From Ustulina deusta (taxonomy: Eukaryota; Ascomycota; Sordariomycetes; Xylariales; Xylariaceae): 64,000 nucleotides of DNA. Of this stretch, positions 1 through 13,129 are shown one piece after another. The stretch spans positions 434,001-498,000 of the forward strand of contig JAJNNX010000028.1 in assembly GCA_023159155.1 (NCBI GenBank), read 5' to 3'. The position numbers and the translations under genes were made by a program. Every line of letters begins with the position of its first letter. The first letter of the stretch is position 1. The notes below the pieces were generated by a model. That model ran no database searches and was not told the DNA's origin. It worked only from the letters and a program-made list of their open reading frames with translations.

Positions 1-3000
1 TAATAAACTAGCTATAAAAGCTTTATTTGACTAATCGTGACATTTTTATTATATTTATTAATAAGTTAAATATTATTATAATAATAATTAGTAATAACTT
101 AAAATTTATTATAATATAATTTTAATTTTTTATAATATAAATCTAAATAAAATTTTTTTTTTATAAATATATCAATATTTAGTTTTTTAAAACTTTTAAA
201 CTATTAAAATAGTTTTTTATAATTAATACTTTATAATATATTATTAACTTTTTATAATATTTAATATTTTTCTTTTTAGTTAAATTTTAAATATAGTTAG
301 CTACATTAATTATTAATTATTATTATAATAGTTAAGTTCTAAATATTAAAAAATAGCTATTATATTTAGATAGCTTAAATATATAATTATAAATTTATAT
401 TACTAACTTTAATAAAATCTAAAAATTAAAATATTATTAAACTAAAGTTTTTTATAATATAATATGTTTAATATTACTATTTATTTATAGCTATTTTAAT
501 ATAATTAGTTTTATAATTAATCTATTAAACTTATATTAAATAATAGCTTTATTACTTATAAATATACTAGTATTATTATTAATTTTTTTTTTTAAATAAC
601 TAAAAAAGTTTTTAATATAAGTTAGTAAAAATTAAATTGCTTTAAATAAAACATTAAGTATTAATTTTGCTTTAATTTATTTAGTAATATATTTAATATA
701 AACTAATATTTTAAAATTAGCTATAAAAATATAATTTATAACTTAATAAATTAATAAAATAAAAAATATAATAAATTATAAATTAAGCAACTTATTACTA
801 AGTATTTTTATTAATTAATATTATAAATATTTAGTAATAACTTATTAATTAATTAAAACTATTTTAAAATATTAAAAATATTTATTTGTTTTTTTTTAAT
901 ATTATTTTAATAGTAATATAACTATAATTAATATATATTTCTTTTATTTAAAGCAATAAATTTTTTGTTTTTAATATTTTAAAAAAATTCTTAATATATA
1001 AAATAATTCTAGCTATATATAGCAGGTTATTTAAAGCTTTTAAATATATTACTATTTTATATAGTTTGCTTTATTAAATAAAAAAATATTATTTAACTTA
1101 TTTTAATAATATATTAAGTAGCAAATTAGTATTAAAATATAAAAATTTTAATATTGCTTAAAGATTGATATAGTTTAGTTATTATAGCTATAATATAAAT
1201 AAAACTTTATTACTAATTATAACTAAACTAATTATATAACTTTTTTAATCTTTAAATTATTTAAAACTTAAATAGATTTTTTTTAGTAGTTTTAATAACT
1301 AATTAGCTAAAATATTTAATTTATGTATATAATATATAATATATATAATATAATATTTAATAGTATTAAAAAAAATATAATATATATTAGCTATTTTATT
1401 TTAATATAAAAAGTTAATAATAACTTATAATTTATATAAATAGTTATTTTTTTATTTTTAATTTAATATTTTTAGTACTAAAAAACTAATATAATAACTA
1501 ATAATTTATATTTTTTAATAAAATATTATAATTAAGTTACTTATAGTTTTTTTTAAAAATAAGCTATAAAATAAAATGCTAACTTATTATTATATATATA
1601 TAGTTATATTAAATATATTTATATATAAAATTAACTAAAGTTTATATTTATAATAAAAAATAAATATTAGTTAAATAGCTATATAATTAGTATTATAGTA
1701 ATAAAGTTATAAATATATATTTATATTTTTTTTGTTATATAATCTAGCTTAATAAATATATTTTTAAGTGCTTTAGTAAAAGTTTTAATAAATAGTCCTA
1801 TAATAAATAAATAATTACTAATTAAATATTTAAAATATTTTATTATATTAATAAAAATATATATTTTAGTTATTATTGCTAGTTTTAAATAATTTTTTAT
1901 AGTAGTAATTTTTGCTAGATTAGCTTTAATATTTTTATAAAAAATATTAAAACTTAAAAAAATATTTTTAAATATAAATAATAATAATTTTAATATATTA
2001 ATAATTATATTATATTTTATAAAATATATAAATAATAATTTATATTGCTTAAATAACTTTTTATAAGTTTTAGCCTATATAATAATAGGATTTAATAAAC
2101 TAGTTAATTAATTTTTTAAAAGTTTAATAATTTTTTAAATTAAAGCTTAAAAAGTAATAAATATATTATAAATATTCTGCTATTTTTTAAATCTAGTTTT
2201 AAGTATTAAATAATAAATAAGCTTTTTTTTTAGTTACTTTATTAAATTTATAATAATTATAACAAAATTACTAAATTATATTTTTAAAATATTTATTAAT
2301 AATTTTATTTATAATTATATTATTAAGCGTTTTTTTAGTGTTAATAATACTAAAATATTTTATAATTTATAGTTTTTTTAAATATAAATTTTAAAGTATA
2401 TATTAATAAAGTTTTTAATTATATTTTTGTATTAAAAATTATATTAATAAAATAATAACCTAATTAGTATAATATTTTTAGTATTAATATAATGTTTTAT
2501 TTTAGTAATAATTTCTATTTTTTTTAATATTAGGTTAAATAAGTTTAAAAACTTATAAATAAAGTTATTTAAACGTTTTTTTATTTATAAGTTATTAAAA
2601 ATATTTTTATGCTATTTTATAATATTTGTTTAATATATTATTTTAAATGCTATATTAGTTTAAATATTTTTTAGTAGTTTTATAATAAATATTTTTATAA
2701 AATAGATTAGTTATATAGTTTTTTGTTTATTTTTTAAGCTAAAAATACTTTTTTATTTATAAAACTTATATTTATTTATAGTAAAGTTTCTAAAAAAAGT
2801 CTAGTCTAATATAACGCTACTAATAATTTTTTATATTTATATTATATTATTATTAGTAATAAATTTAGCTATAATATAATAATTTTATATTATTTATAGT
2901 TTTATTTTTTTAATCTTATATATTATGTTTTATTATTAAAATAAATATAGCTTTAGTTTAGTTATTAGTAATTCTAATATATAGCAATTTATATATTTAT

Positions 3001-3399
3001 AGTTTTAAAAAACTATAAATATTATATTATTATTAATAAATTAAACCTAAAATAAATTATAATAGTTCTAATATTTATTATATAGTTTATTTTTTTTTAA
3101 TATTAGTTTTGTTCTATTTTTGTTTATTTTAACCGTATAAATAAAGCTATTTTATATATTAAAAAGTTCTTAAAGCTTATAATTAATTTTAGTTTCTTTA
3201 TTATTAAAATAATTATAAAGGCTTTATTTAATTTATTTTTTTAAGATTATTAAAGCTAGCAAAATATATACGCTTATAAATTAATAATTTTTTTAAGAAC
3301 AACTTATATTTAGTTCAAAACTTATTAGCTAAATTATTATAGAATAATATATTTTTAATTATTATAAATTAACTTAATCCTAAGGGCTATAAGGTTTAT
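1..3399. repeat. AT-rich RIP-mutated repeat sequence, left part
   Basis: Almost pure A/T with TpA everywhere, scattered residual GC-containing words such as agct, and no open frame of useful length. This is the composition expected of transposon DNA after RIP (C-to-T at CpA on either strand) in ascomycetes. I could not recognise a coding domain or terminal repeats in it. It is probably continuous with 7,598-8,987, from which it is separated by the insertion of element C. No RNA gene or host gene was seen. Confidence 0.7.
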
Positions 3400-3668
3400 T
3401 GAAGAAAGATGGGGCAACTCGACACTAAAAACAACTAAAAACAACAAAAACAAACTAGAGCGCCTGCTACTAGAAAACTGGTATGAATGCTATGCATTTT
3501 TAGTAAGTGTTGCTCTGAGAAGTTCGAAAGCTTTTATAGCTATTCGAACCCCCTGAATATAGCCGAGGATCAGCCGGCTCGGGCCGCAGGCGGCCCGAAT
3601 ACGGCTAACAGTTGACGTACAGCCACATTCGCAGCTGCTAGCGGGCCGCTAGTACCAGCCCTATTACA
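3400..3668. repeat. Left LTR of element C
   Basis: This copy aligns over its full 269 bp with 7,329-7,597, and nearly all differences seen are C/T or G/A. It is far richer in GC than its surroundings. Three inverted repeats are visible: gttcgaa...ttcgaac near 3,522-3,550, an 8-bp stem cgggccgc/gcggcccg at 3,580-3,597, and ctagcgg/ccgctag with a 1-base loop at 3,638-3,652. Confidence 0.7.
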
Positions 3669-3752
3669 AACTTCCCTTATTCGGAGCTTTATTCTCCAGA
3701 TAGCTTCGAATCCAACTGCAGGGCTAAAAACACCAAAAACATAACACAACAC

Positions 3753-3817
3753 CCACTCGAACCCCTAGGCCTCAACGGCCTAAAAAAAAAAAGAACCAGC
3801 CCTAACCCACTAGACCA
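3753..3817 (-). other. tRNA-like pol III promoter boxes (possible SINE remnant)
   Basis: On the minus strand the sequence tggtctagtgg (3,807-3,817) matches the A-box consensus, and ggttcgagtgg (3,753-3,763) resembles a B-box, about 44 bases downstream. A T-run lies between them. The arms around the B-box do not pair well, so this is not a functional tRNA. A degraded tRNA-derived SINE head inside element C is the simplest reading; chance occurrence is possible. Confidence 0.3.
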
Positions 3818-4269
3818 CCAAGCCCTTGATCAGCTAATTGCTAAACCGGTCGCATATTACAATTGACTTCCCTTAGTCCATAGTTTCTTCCTTTAGTCCG
3901 TATGCTGTATACTAAATGCCTTCTGGCTAGGTATGCCCTCTGGCATGACCCTTTTAACATAACCTTTCAACCCTTTAAATAACCTATTCTTTTGTAATCC
4001 TTCGATATATTCCTATATAAAAACGTATATAATTCTGTCTAGACCTGATGTATATAGCAGTATCTGCTAGTATTTCGTATTAGAACCTAAGTAGGTGCCA
4101 CGGTTAGCCACCACTTCGAACCCAAGCTAAATCTCTGTGCAAAAAGTCACGCCATAGCCCTTACTACTTTTTACATATACAAATCTCTATATAACTGCAT
4201 TAACGTTTTCCGATAGTATATATATAGGTCGGAGTTCGTAAAATAGGCCCTAATCAGCCTTATAAATAA

Positions 4270-7200
4270 ATTAACAAACTTAGTAAATAATTCTAAAAAT
4301 TGCAAGTGCAAGCGCAGTCCTATACAAATCAATATAAGTAGCTGCTTGTATATAGAAAAAAAATCGTAAATCGGCAGCGCAGCAATAATATATCAGCAGT
4401 ACTATATATATGCATATAAAATAGCTGATTAGTGCAGCAATAATGCATTAACTAATTAGTAGTACTGCGATAACTATATAATATATATAATATAAACAGG
4501 TCTATATATAAAATAGTATAAAGAGTTGTTTGTATGTAACTAAATAACTAATTAGCGTAGTAATAATAATTTGTTAGTGCTATGCTATATATGTAGCGCT
4601 ATATATGTCCTAATCAGTAGTACGGCTAACCATGTAATATAAGTATGCTACAAGCAAGTTTATATATAAAATAGTATAAAGAATTGTTTATATGTAATAG
4701 ATTAACTAGTTAGTATAGCAATGGCAATTCTGACTAATCAGCGTAGCAATAACGTATTAACTAATTAGCAGTGCTATATTATATCTGTAGTGCTGTATAT
4801 GTATTGCTATATATGTAAGGCGTAAAACGTATAAGTTGTGTAAATATAAGCAGATTGCTATATAATTTATATAGGTAATTGCTTGTACGCCTATATCTTT
4901 CATACAAACTAACCGATTAGCATAGCAAACAAATAAACTAATCGGTATCGCTTTATATATAGCGCAAAATAGTATAGGGCTAATTAGAAGGCCTTTATAT
5001 AGGTAAATAATATATATATAAGCAGGTTTATATAAAAAACTATATATATGCCTGCTTATATTTAAATAAAACGTAGTAAACTTGCTAATCAATAGTAAAT
5101 ATAGCTAAAAATTGCATAAAACGTAGTAAACTTGCTAATTAACGCATATATAATAAAATTGCTAATTAATAACAAACAAGGTATAATATATTAATATAAA
5201 CATACATATATATAAATTAGTATAGGTAGTTGTTTATACGTATATATAATAGCTAAATTGCTAATTAATCGTATATATAATAGCTAAACTAGCTAACGTA
5301 TATATATAACTAATCAATATATATATAACTAAATTAGCTAATTAGCAGTGTGGCAGTCCGTCAATTAGCTAGCTGGCTAAACAATAGTTTTTTTTGGACT
5401 ATAGGTATAAAAGTATATTTATATATAAATTATATAAAGATCTGTTTATATAACTATTAAATATAGGACTAAACGGTATAGCTACTAAAGCTAAACAAAA
5501 GATTAGCTAATTAATAGTATAGCAATTCATTAATTAAAACTATAAATAGACGCTCCTTTATAAGTTACAAACATATTTATATATAATTTAGTACATAAAT
5601 ATATTTATAGGCTACTAAACATAGGGGGCTTAACTAATTAATAATTCGACTAGCTGATTAATAGTACAAAGGTCAATATATAGCGCTGAACACTGCAACA
5701 AAAACAACGCTTTTAAAACAAAGCTTCTAAAACAAGGTCTAAATAGCGCTTCCCTTGGACCGTACGTATTTAAGCAAATTCTTATATAAACTGTATAAGC
5801 ACTTGTTCGTACGGCGACTCGTATAAGAACTAACTAATTAACGGCCTAAAAGCCTAAAAAATAACAAAAAACAACAAAAATGCCAAATATGCTAAAAATG
5901 CTAAAAATGCTAAAAAATATTAAAACAACAAAATAATAAAAACAGAAGTATATATATAGCTAACAAAAGCTTAAAGCAGACCTCCTTATAGGCTATAGCA
6001 CTATAAGCGTATTTATATATAAATATATATAGAAATTTGTTCGTAGGACTGTTTATAATAGAGGATCTGGCTGATTGCTAATAAAATACTAACTAAACAA
6101 AGAACTAAATAAAGGACTTGAAACAATAGCTTTTTATAGTTAATATATATATAAGTAAGTTTATATATAAACTTATATAATAACTTGTTTATATAATATT
6201 TAAATATAGATTTAACTAATTAATATATAGCAGTAATATATATAGCTAGCTAATAAAGTAACTTAGTTAATTAATATAAGTAGCTATTAATTAGCTATTG
6301 CAAACTTGGAATAGAGGCTTCCCTAAAAGCTATATATTTATAAGCTAGTTTATATAGTAACTTGTATATAATTTGGCTTGTAGGTATATTTGGGTTGGGG
6401 CGTAATTTGCGAAGGCAATTAGTTAATTAACTGATTGTTTGATTAATCGGCAGTATAGAACAAAGATTTTTTTTGGACTAAAAAGCGTACAAATATATTT
6501 ATATATAAAATATATATAGGTCTGTTTTAACAACTTTTTAATAAAAGAACTAACTAGTTAACTAACTAAATAATATAATAATTCGCTAATAAAGCAATAG
6601 GCCGATTAGGCTAATTAATGCGTTATATATATAGCGTATAAGTAAAAGCGCGTTTATATATAAATTTGTATAGCGGACTGCTCAAACATATATATAAATA
6701 TATAAACTAACTAATTAATGTAAGCTAAGCTAAATTAGCTAATTAACGCATATATAGCTTAGCTAACTAACTAGAGTAGTTATTTAAAAGCTTTTTTAGA
6801 TTCGGACAAATATAAACAAGTTTATATACAAAATTATATAATAGGTTGCTTATATATATATTCTAACAAAAGATTTAGCGGTTAATTGTATAGCTAGTAG
6901 TAAGGCTAATTAATATATATAACAGCTAGATTAGCTTGGTTAGTTATATAAAATAAGCTTAATCGGCTATTTAACACGTATAGCTAATAAACTAGGCTTT
7001 CTAGAAAATATATAGTTATAAGCAGACTTATATATAGATTTATATAGAAAGCTGCTTATAGGTATATTTATATAGGGAATTAGCTATTTGTAAGTAAGTT
7101 AGCTAGGTTGGTTATCTAGCTAGGTTAGCTATATTAGTTTTTATACAGCTAGCATTAAATCTATTAACAGGTTATAGATATATTTATATATAAATTTATA

Positions 7201-7310
7201 TAAGAAAGCATCAAGCATTAGTTTCCGATTATAGGTTGTGCTTCGAGAAGCAATAAGTATATGCAAATATTGTTACATACAAATTTGTATAGCGGACTAT
7301 TTTATTATAG
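4270..7310. repeat. Quasi-tandem array of about 16 hairpin-bearing units
   Basis: A motif close to aagcaagtttatatataaa, followed by t-tatata-ag and then ttgtttata or ctgcttata, recurs near 4,486, 4,651, 4,840, 5,020, 5,205, 5,405, 5,570, 5,770, 6,010, 6,157, 6,340, 6,487, 6,645, 6,815, 7,018 and 7,180. Spacing is mostly 145-230 bp. In many units the start (aagcag) and end (ctgctt) are complementary, so each can fold on itself. Between hairpins, words such as actaattagc recur. The array forms most of the interior of element C and has no coding potential. Confidence 0.6.
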
Positions 7311-7328
7311 CTTTACTAAAAATACTAT

Positions 7329-7597
7329 TAAAAAAAAACAAAGCAACTTAATACTAAAAACAACTAAAAACAACAAAAACAAACTAGAGCGCCTACTACT
7401 AGAAAACTAGTATAAATGCTATGCATTTTTAGTAAGTGTTGCTCTGAGAAGTTCGAAAGCTTTTATAGCTATTTGAACCCCGTGAATATAGCTGAGGATC
7501 AGCCGGTTCGGGCCGCAGGCGGCCCGAATATGGCTAACAGTTGACGTACAGCCACATTCGCAGCTGCTAGCGGGCCGCTAGCACCAGCCCTGCTGCA
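7329..7597. repeat. Right LTR of element C
   Basis: Second 269-bp copy of the repeat at 3,400-3,668. It retains the complete ctgctgca terminus and the perfect palindrome gctagcgggccgctagc. The first bases have become taaaaaaaa where the other copy has tgaagaaag, as expected from G-to-A transitions. It is followed by ttataaggtctat, which resembles the sequence just before the left LTR. Confidence 0.7.
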
Positions 7598-8987
7598 TTA
7601 TAAGGTCTATTTTAGCTATTTTAGTTATTTTTAGCAATCTTTAGCTTAATAACCTGTTTTACTATAGTTAAAACATTTGTTTTTTTTTAGTTTTAATAGT
7701 ATACCTAGCTTTATTAGTCTTATTTAGCTTAATTATTTAGTTAACCTTATAATTATTATTATAAAAATTAGATATAGCTAGTAGTAATATTTTTAGAATT
7801 ATTAATTTATAGTTAATAAGCTAGATATAACTAATATTTAATTTAGCTAATATTACTAAATTAATTCTATAGTTATAAAATAGCGCTAAAGTGCTTTATA
7901 ACTATACTATTATTTATAGTATATTATATATTTTATTTTTAATTATAGTTCTAAATATAGATTTAGCTAATTAAGTTTTTTTTTTTATTATTTTGTTATT
8001 ATTTAGATTTTATATTAAATTTTTAAAATATAGCTAGATTATTAATATATATATGCTAAACTTATATATAAATAAATTTTTTATTTGTTTAGTTTTATAT
8101 TAGCTACCTAGAAACTAATAATAAGTTTTTTTAAATTACTATAAATAATTAATCTATAATTTTTTTATATTAGCAAAAAACTTATAAATAGCACTAAAAA
8201 ATTATAAAATATATTATAAATTTTTAATATTTATATAATAACTTTGAAATAATTAGCTTAAATAATATTTTTAGTATACTTAATAAACTAAGCTATAGCT
8301 TAAAAGTTTTTAGTTAATTTAGTACTAATATATATTATTTATAATTTATATAAAATAAATGTTTTAAATAATTAGTTTTATATATTGTTTATTTTATTAA
8401 AAATTATATAATTAGTAATAATAAATTATAAATTTGCTAAAATTACAACCTTATTTTTAGGTTTATATTTATTTAAGTGATTTATATTAATTATTAATAT
8501 AGTTTTAAAAAATATATATTAAATATATTATTTTTGTTTAGTTTATATTTTTAATAGTATTTAATATTAGTATAAATTTAATAATTTGTTCTAGAGTTTT
8601 TTATTACTAGTTATATATATTAGCTGCTATATATATAGCTTATTAATATATTACTTATTTATTTTATATATTATTTATAATAGTAATAATAATAGTATTA
8701 AATAAACTTATTAATTAGTTATATTACTTATTATAAATATATTTAGCTTTTTAATAAAATCGGCAATTATTTTTGTTTAATTATTAACATTATTTTTTAG
8801 CTTTGTTATATTATAAGCTATATTAATAATAAAAATATTAATCTATTTTTAAAAGTTTTTAATAGTATTATTTTATAGAACGCTAATAATCTTATTAATT
8901 AAAGCTATTAGTATTTCTAATATTTTGTTGGCTATTTTAAAAGTTTTAAAATTTTTGTAATGCAATAAAAAGTACAAAAAAAAGTAC
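7598..8987. repeat. AT-rich RIP-mutated repeat sequence
   Basis: T-rich, TpA-dense sequence with no open frame and no recognisable domain. It ends at agtac, the target site of element A. It probably continues the repeat interrupted by element C at 3,399. Nothing else was seen here. Confidence 0.6.
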
Positions 8988-9350
8988 TGCAGTAGGGCTG
9001 GTGCGCATGTATAAGAGACAGGTCCTTAGTCATAGAATAGAATGCATTCTTGGAAACCTCGGAGATTACGGGACAAGAGGTATAAAAAACGCGCGTTTTT
9101 ATTTAAGGCTATAAAAGATTTTTTTTTTATATAGCAAACGCTGGACAATTATTACAAAATACTAAATAGGAGTTAAAAATTTGTTTTTATTAATTAATTA
9201 TTGCGTTTTTATTTATAATTATAAATTAGATCTTAATTTAATATATATAAAGATTTGCAAACTAAAAGATATAGTCCGATATAAAATAATTAGGTAAGTT
9301 TAGTTAGTTTAAATATATAATACGCTAATTAAAAGCTTTGTTTTATTTTA
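8988..9350 (+). repeat. Left LTR of element A
   Basis: Begins tgcagtagggctggtg and ends ttttatttta; the right copy ends ctctatttca. The 363-bp length equals that of the right copy, and the differences are overwhelmingly C/T and G/A. It is preceded by agtac. Confidence 0.8.
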
Positions 9351-12300
9351 TTAATATTTTTAGTAAAGTAATAAAAATTAATATTATTTAATATTTTTTA
9401 AAGCATAACTTATAATTAGAAATTAATATTTCTAGCTAATATACCTAATATATAAAAACTAACTATTAATTATATTAATTAGTTATATTTTTTTTAATAA
9501 ATTTTTATATAAAGCTAGACTTTTAATATAATTTAATAATATAATATAAAAATAATAATAAATTAACTATAATAAAAATTAAATAAATATAAAGTATTAA
9601 TAAAACTATTATTTTTAAAATAATTAATTATAAAAATACTAATAATATTATACTATTTTTATTAGATCTATAAAAAAAATATAAAATTTAATTATAGTTA
9701 TATTAAAAAAACTAATATATTTATTAAATTTAAATATATATAAGTTTTTAATAAAAAACCTATAGAAATACTATGCTAATTATATATGCTTATATAGTAA
9801 TAAGAACTATAAAACATTAAATAAAAAAATATTATTAAAATTTAAAAATTATTGTTTTATTTTTAAAATATTTATTATTTTATTACTTTTATATATTAAT
9901 AGTTCTAATTAGCAACTTAAAATAAATAACTTAAATGTTTTAAAATAACTATAAAATTTTAGGCTTTTTTTAATAAAGTTTATTCTAAATATTCTAATTA
10001 TAAATATATTTATTTTTAATACTATGCTAACTAATAATTAGACTAGTAAATATTAGCTAGCTAGGCTTTTAATATTTATATAATTAGCTTTTAGAAGTAC
10101 TGCAGTTCTATATATTATTAGTGTATTTATTTTTAATTTTGTATTTTATTTTTAGAACTAATTTAATAGAAAGAACGTAACTAAATAGCTTTACGGAATA
10201 AAAAGATTTTTTAAGTTATATAAACTTTTATAAGCTAAATTAATTAATTAGTTACTATATTAAATAAAAATTATAATTAAAAAATATATAGTTTAATATA
10301 TTATTAGTTTTTATATTAATTAGGATTAAATTATTATAAGTTTAAAATAAAAATATAAAGTAATTAATCCTAAATAAACCTAATTATAAAAAAAATAATT
10401 TATTAAGTTTTTTTTAAGTATTAAAATAACTTTTTAAAATTATGCTTAATTTTTTTTTAGATATATAGTTTTAATTAATAAACTTAGCTAAAAAATCTTT
10501 TTAATACCTAAGAAGTTTTATTTATATAACCTAGTTAAATTAATTCTTTTTAATTATTTTAAAAATATTTTTAATAAATATAAAATTACTAAAAATAATT
10601 TATAATAAAAAGAATATATTAATACTATAAATATTTTTAAATAATAGGCCAACTTGGAATTTTTTTTTTAGTTATAGATAGTAATATTAAGTTTTTTAAA
10701 CAGTACTACTAGCTTAGAACTATCGCTAAATATATTTTTTTATTCTATTTAGCAAGCTATATAAATATAACTATTCTAAACCTTATTAGTTATTCTTTTA
10801 ATCTAGCTATTTATAACTACTTTTTTTATTATACTTCTAATAGTCTATATATATATAGACCTAATAATTAAATAATTAATAGCTAAAATAAAAAGCTTTT
10901 CTATTTATAATACTTAAATAACTAAAGTAATAATTAAAATAATCTAGTTATTAATTAATTAGAATTAATACTATGCTTTTTTTAGTTAGATGTTTTATTA
11001 AGAAATTAGCTAGTAAAACAAGCAGTAATATAAAAATAGCTAATTTAAAACTTTTGCTACTTAAGCATAATAATTAAACCTTTAGAAATATAACTAATTA
11101 AACAGCTAGAATAACTTTAAAAATACTAATAACAATCTATATAAATATTAGTTTTATAGAACTAAAGATTATATATAATAAAGCTATAAATTAAAAAAAA
11201 AAAAAAAATTTTAAAGCTTTATATAAAAAATATAATTTTAAAGCTTAGTATATTAGTTTATTATATATATTTTAATATATTTGCTTGCTTATAGTTAACT
11301 TAAATAAAATATTAAAAAAAAAAAAAAAAATAGATTTATATTTCTAGCTTTAATATAGATTTATTATAACTGCTTTAGTAAATATTTTTTAATAGCTCTA
11401 GCAGTTTATAGGGCTTTATATAAATTTAATTATATTTTAAAAGATTTAAAATTTAAAAATAAAACCTAATTATAAAACTTAGAACTTAGCAAAAATAGAA
11501 ATATTTTAAATAACCTAGCTTAATTATCCGTTTTAATATTTAAACAACTAATTATAACTGATTAGCTTAACTTTAAAGTAAGATTTTAAACTAACTTAGT
11601 TTTTATAGAATAATAAAGGTTTAATATTCTAGCTAAAAAAAACTATTTAGAATTTTAATATAATAAATAGTAAGAATATTAGAATAAGCAAAAGTTTATA
11701 GTACTAAAAGTAATTAATTAAATTGCTTTTTTAGATAATTTATTAGTGTTTATAGTTCTAGACCTTATTAGTATATTTAATATATAAATTTATATAAAAG
11801 CTATAATAATAATAAAAAAACGCCTAAATAAAAAAAATAATATTATGCCTAAAACTTATAATGTTATTTAACTTTACGAAATAACTAGCGTTATAATAGG
11901 TATGAGTACTAATTAGCAAGTATTTTTATTTGTTTTAGAAATAAAAAAATGCTAAATATTTTTTAACCAAATTAATAATTTGTTTAAAGTTAAAATAGGG
12001 TTAATTTAAGAAGAACTGCTAAGTTTATTCCCTAATATGTTAGAATTATTTGTAGTATAGGCCTTTAAAATAGGATAGATATTAGGCAAAAAAACAATTA
12101 AATTAAATTAATTAAATAAACCTAAGTTTAAAACAAGTAATTAATAAATGCTAGATATACTTATTTTAGAAGTTAATAATATATATATAATACTATAAAA
12201 ATTTATAAAAAAAGTTTATAAAACTTTTTAAACAAGTATATTTTTATAGAATATAAAAGATTATATAAAAGTTATACCTAAAATTATAATAAAAATTAGA

Positions 12301-13129
12301 AAATTATTAGAAAGTTTACTAATTATTAGACTTTTTAATACTAGCGCTTAATTATATATTTTAATAAAAAGTTATATTAAAAACAATTAATTTTTTATAA
12401 TTAATACTTAAGTAACTTAAAATAAATATTTTATTAAATTAAAAGTATTTTTATAATTATATAAAAAAATTATTGTTTAGTTAGTATAGATTGCTAGAAA
12501 ATATATATAAGTTGTTCTTATATATATAGTTCTAAATAAAAAAACAATTATTTTTTTATTTTTAAAAATAAATTTTTTAAGCATTATAAATTATATTTTC
12601 TATTTTAAGAATTTAGTTTTAATAGCTATATTTATTTTTAGTAATATATATATTATTGCTTTTGTAACTTTGCCTATTTAATTATGCCTTTATAACAAAT
12701 CAGTAATTAGAGCTATAGAAAACTAATAATTATTTATATATAAAGAGCTGTTATAAATAGTTATAATTAGTTTTTAATTAATATTTAAATTTTGTTTTTA
12801 TTATATATTGCTAAAGTAACTTTTAATTTAGTACTAAACCTAAATAATAAAATTATATAAAAATATTTTTATAATATTAATTAGCTACTTGCGAACTATA
12901 TAAACTAAATATTAGAACTAAATAATAATATTTTTTTTATAAGTGCTTTATTAAATAGTAAATTTTTAATAGTTTTTAGGACTGTTATTTATAGAGCTAT
13001 AAAAAAAGCAAAAAAAACAAAAGTTTTAAAAACCAAATAGATAGTAATTTTTTTTTTTTTTTTTAATATTTATAATATATAAGCTTAAATTAAAAAAAGT
13101 TTATTTAGTTAATAATATAAAATATAATA

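Larger units (their letters stand above)
3400..7597. mobile_element. Element C: LTR-flanked, apparently non-autonomous retroelement
   Basis: Two 269-bp direct repeats (3,400-3,668 and 7,329-7,597) bound a 3.66-kb interior. The repeats begin tgaagaaag (copy 1) or taaaaaaaa (copy 2, G-to-A changed) and end ctattaca or ctgctgca, so the TG..CA rule of LTRs fits once RIP-type transitions are allowed. The 4-bp sequence ttat directly flanks both ends, which could be the target-site duplication. The interior shows no gag or pol; it holds a short GC-normal leader and a long hairpin-rich array. That makes it resemble a TRIM/LARD-type non-autonomous element. Orientation is unknown. It appears to have inserted into already repetitive DNA. 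Confidence 0.65.

Noticed and set aside
4757..5092. 111-codon minus-strand frame in the hairpin array, and 35,319-35,516 (minus)
   Set aside because: Ile/Tyr/Leu-rich frames typical of AT-rich noncoding DNA; the second is antisense to the readable RT of element D.
5870..5935. Short atgctaaaa tandem as a CRISPR-like or regulatory array
   Set aside because: Three imperfect 9-bp copies without spacers in low-complexity sequence; simple slippage repeat.
9008..9022. tgtataagagacag in the left LTR of element A matches 14 bases of the Tn5 mosaic end used in sequencing adapters
   Set aside because: It lies at the corresponding place in both LTRs, with one transition in the right copy (tgtataagaaacag near 23,228), and continues into LTR sequence, so it is native and not adapter contamination.
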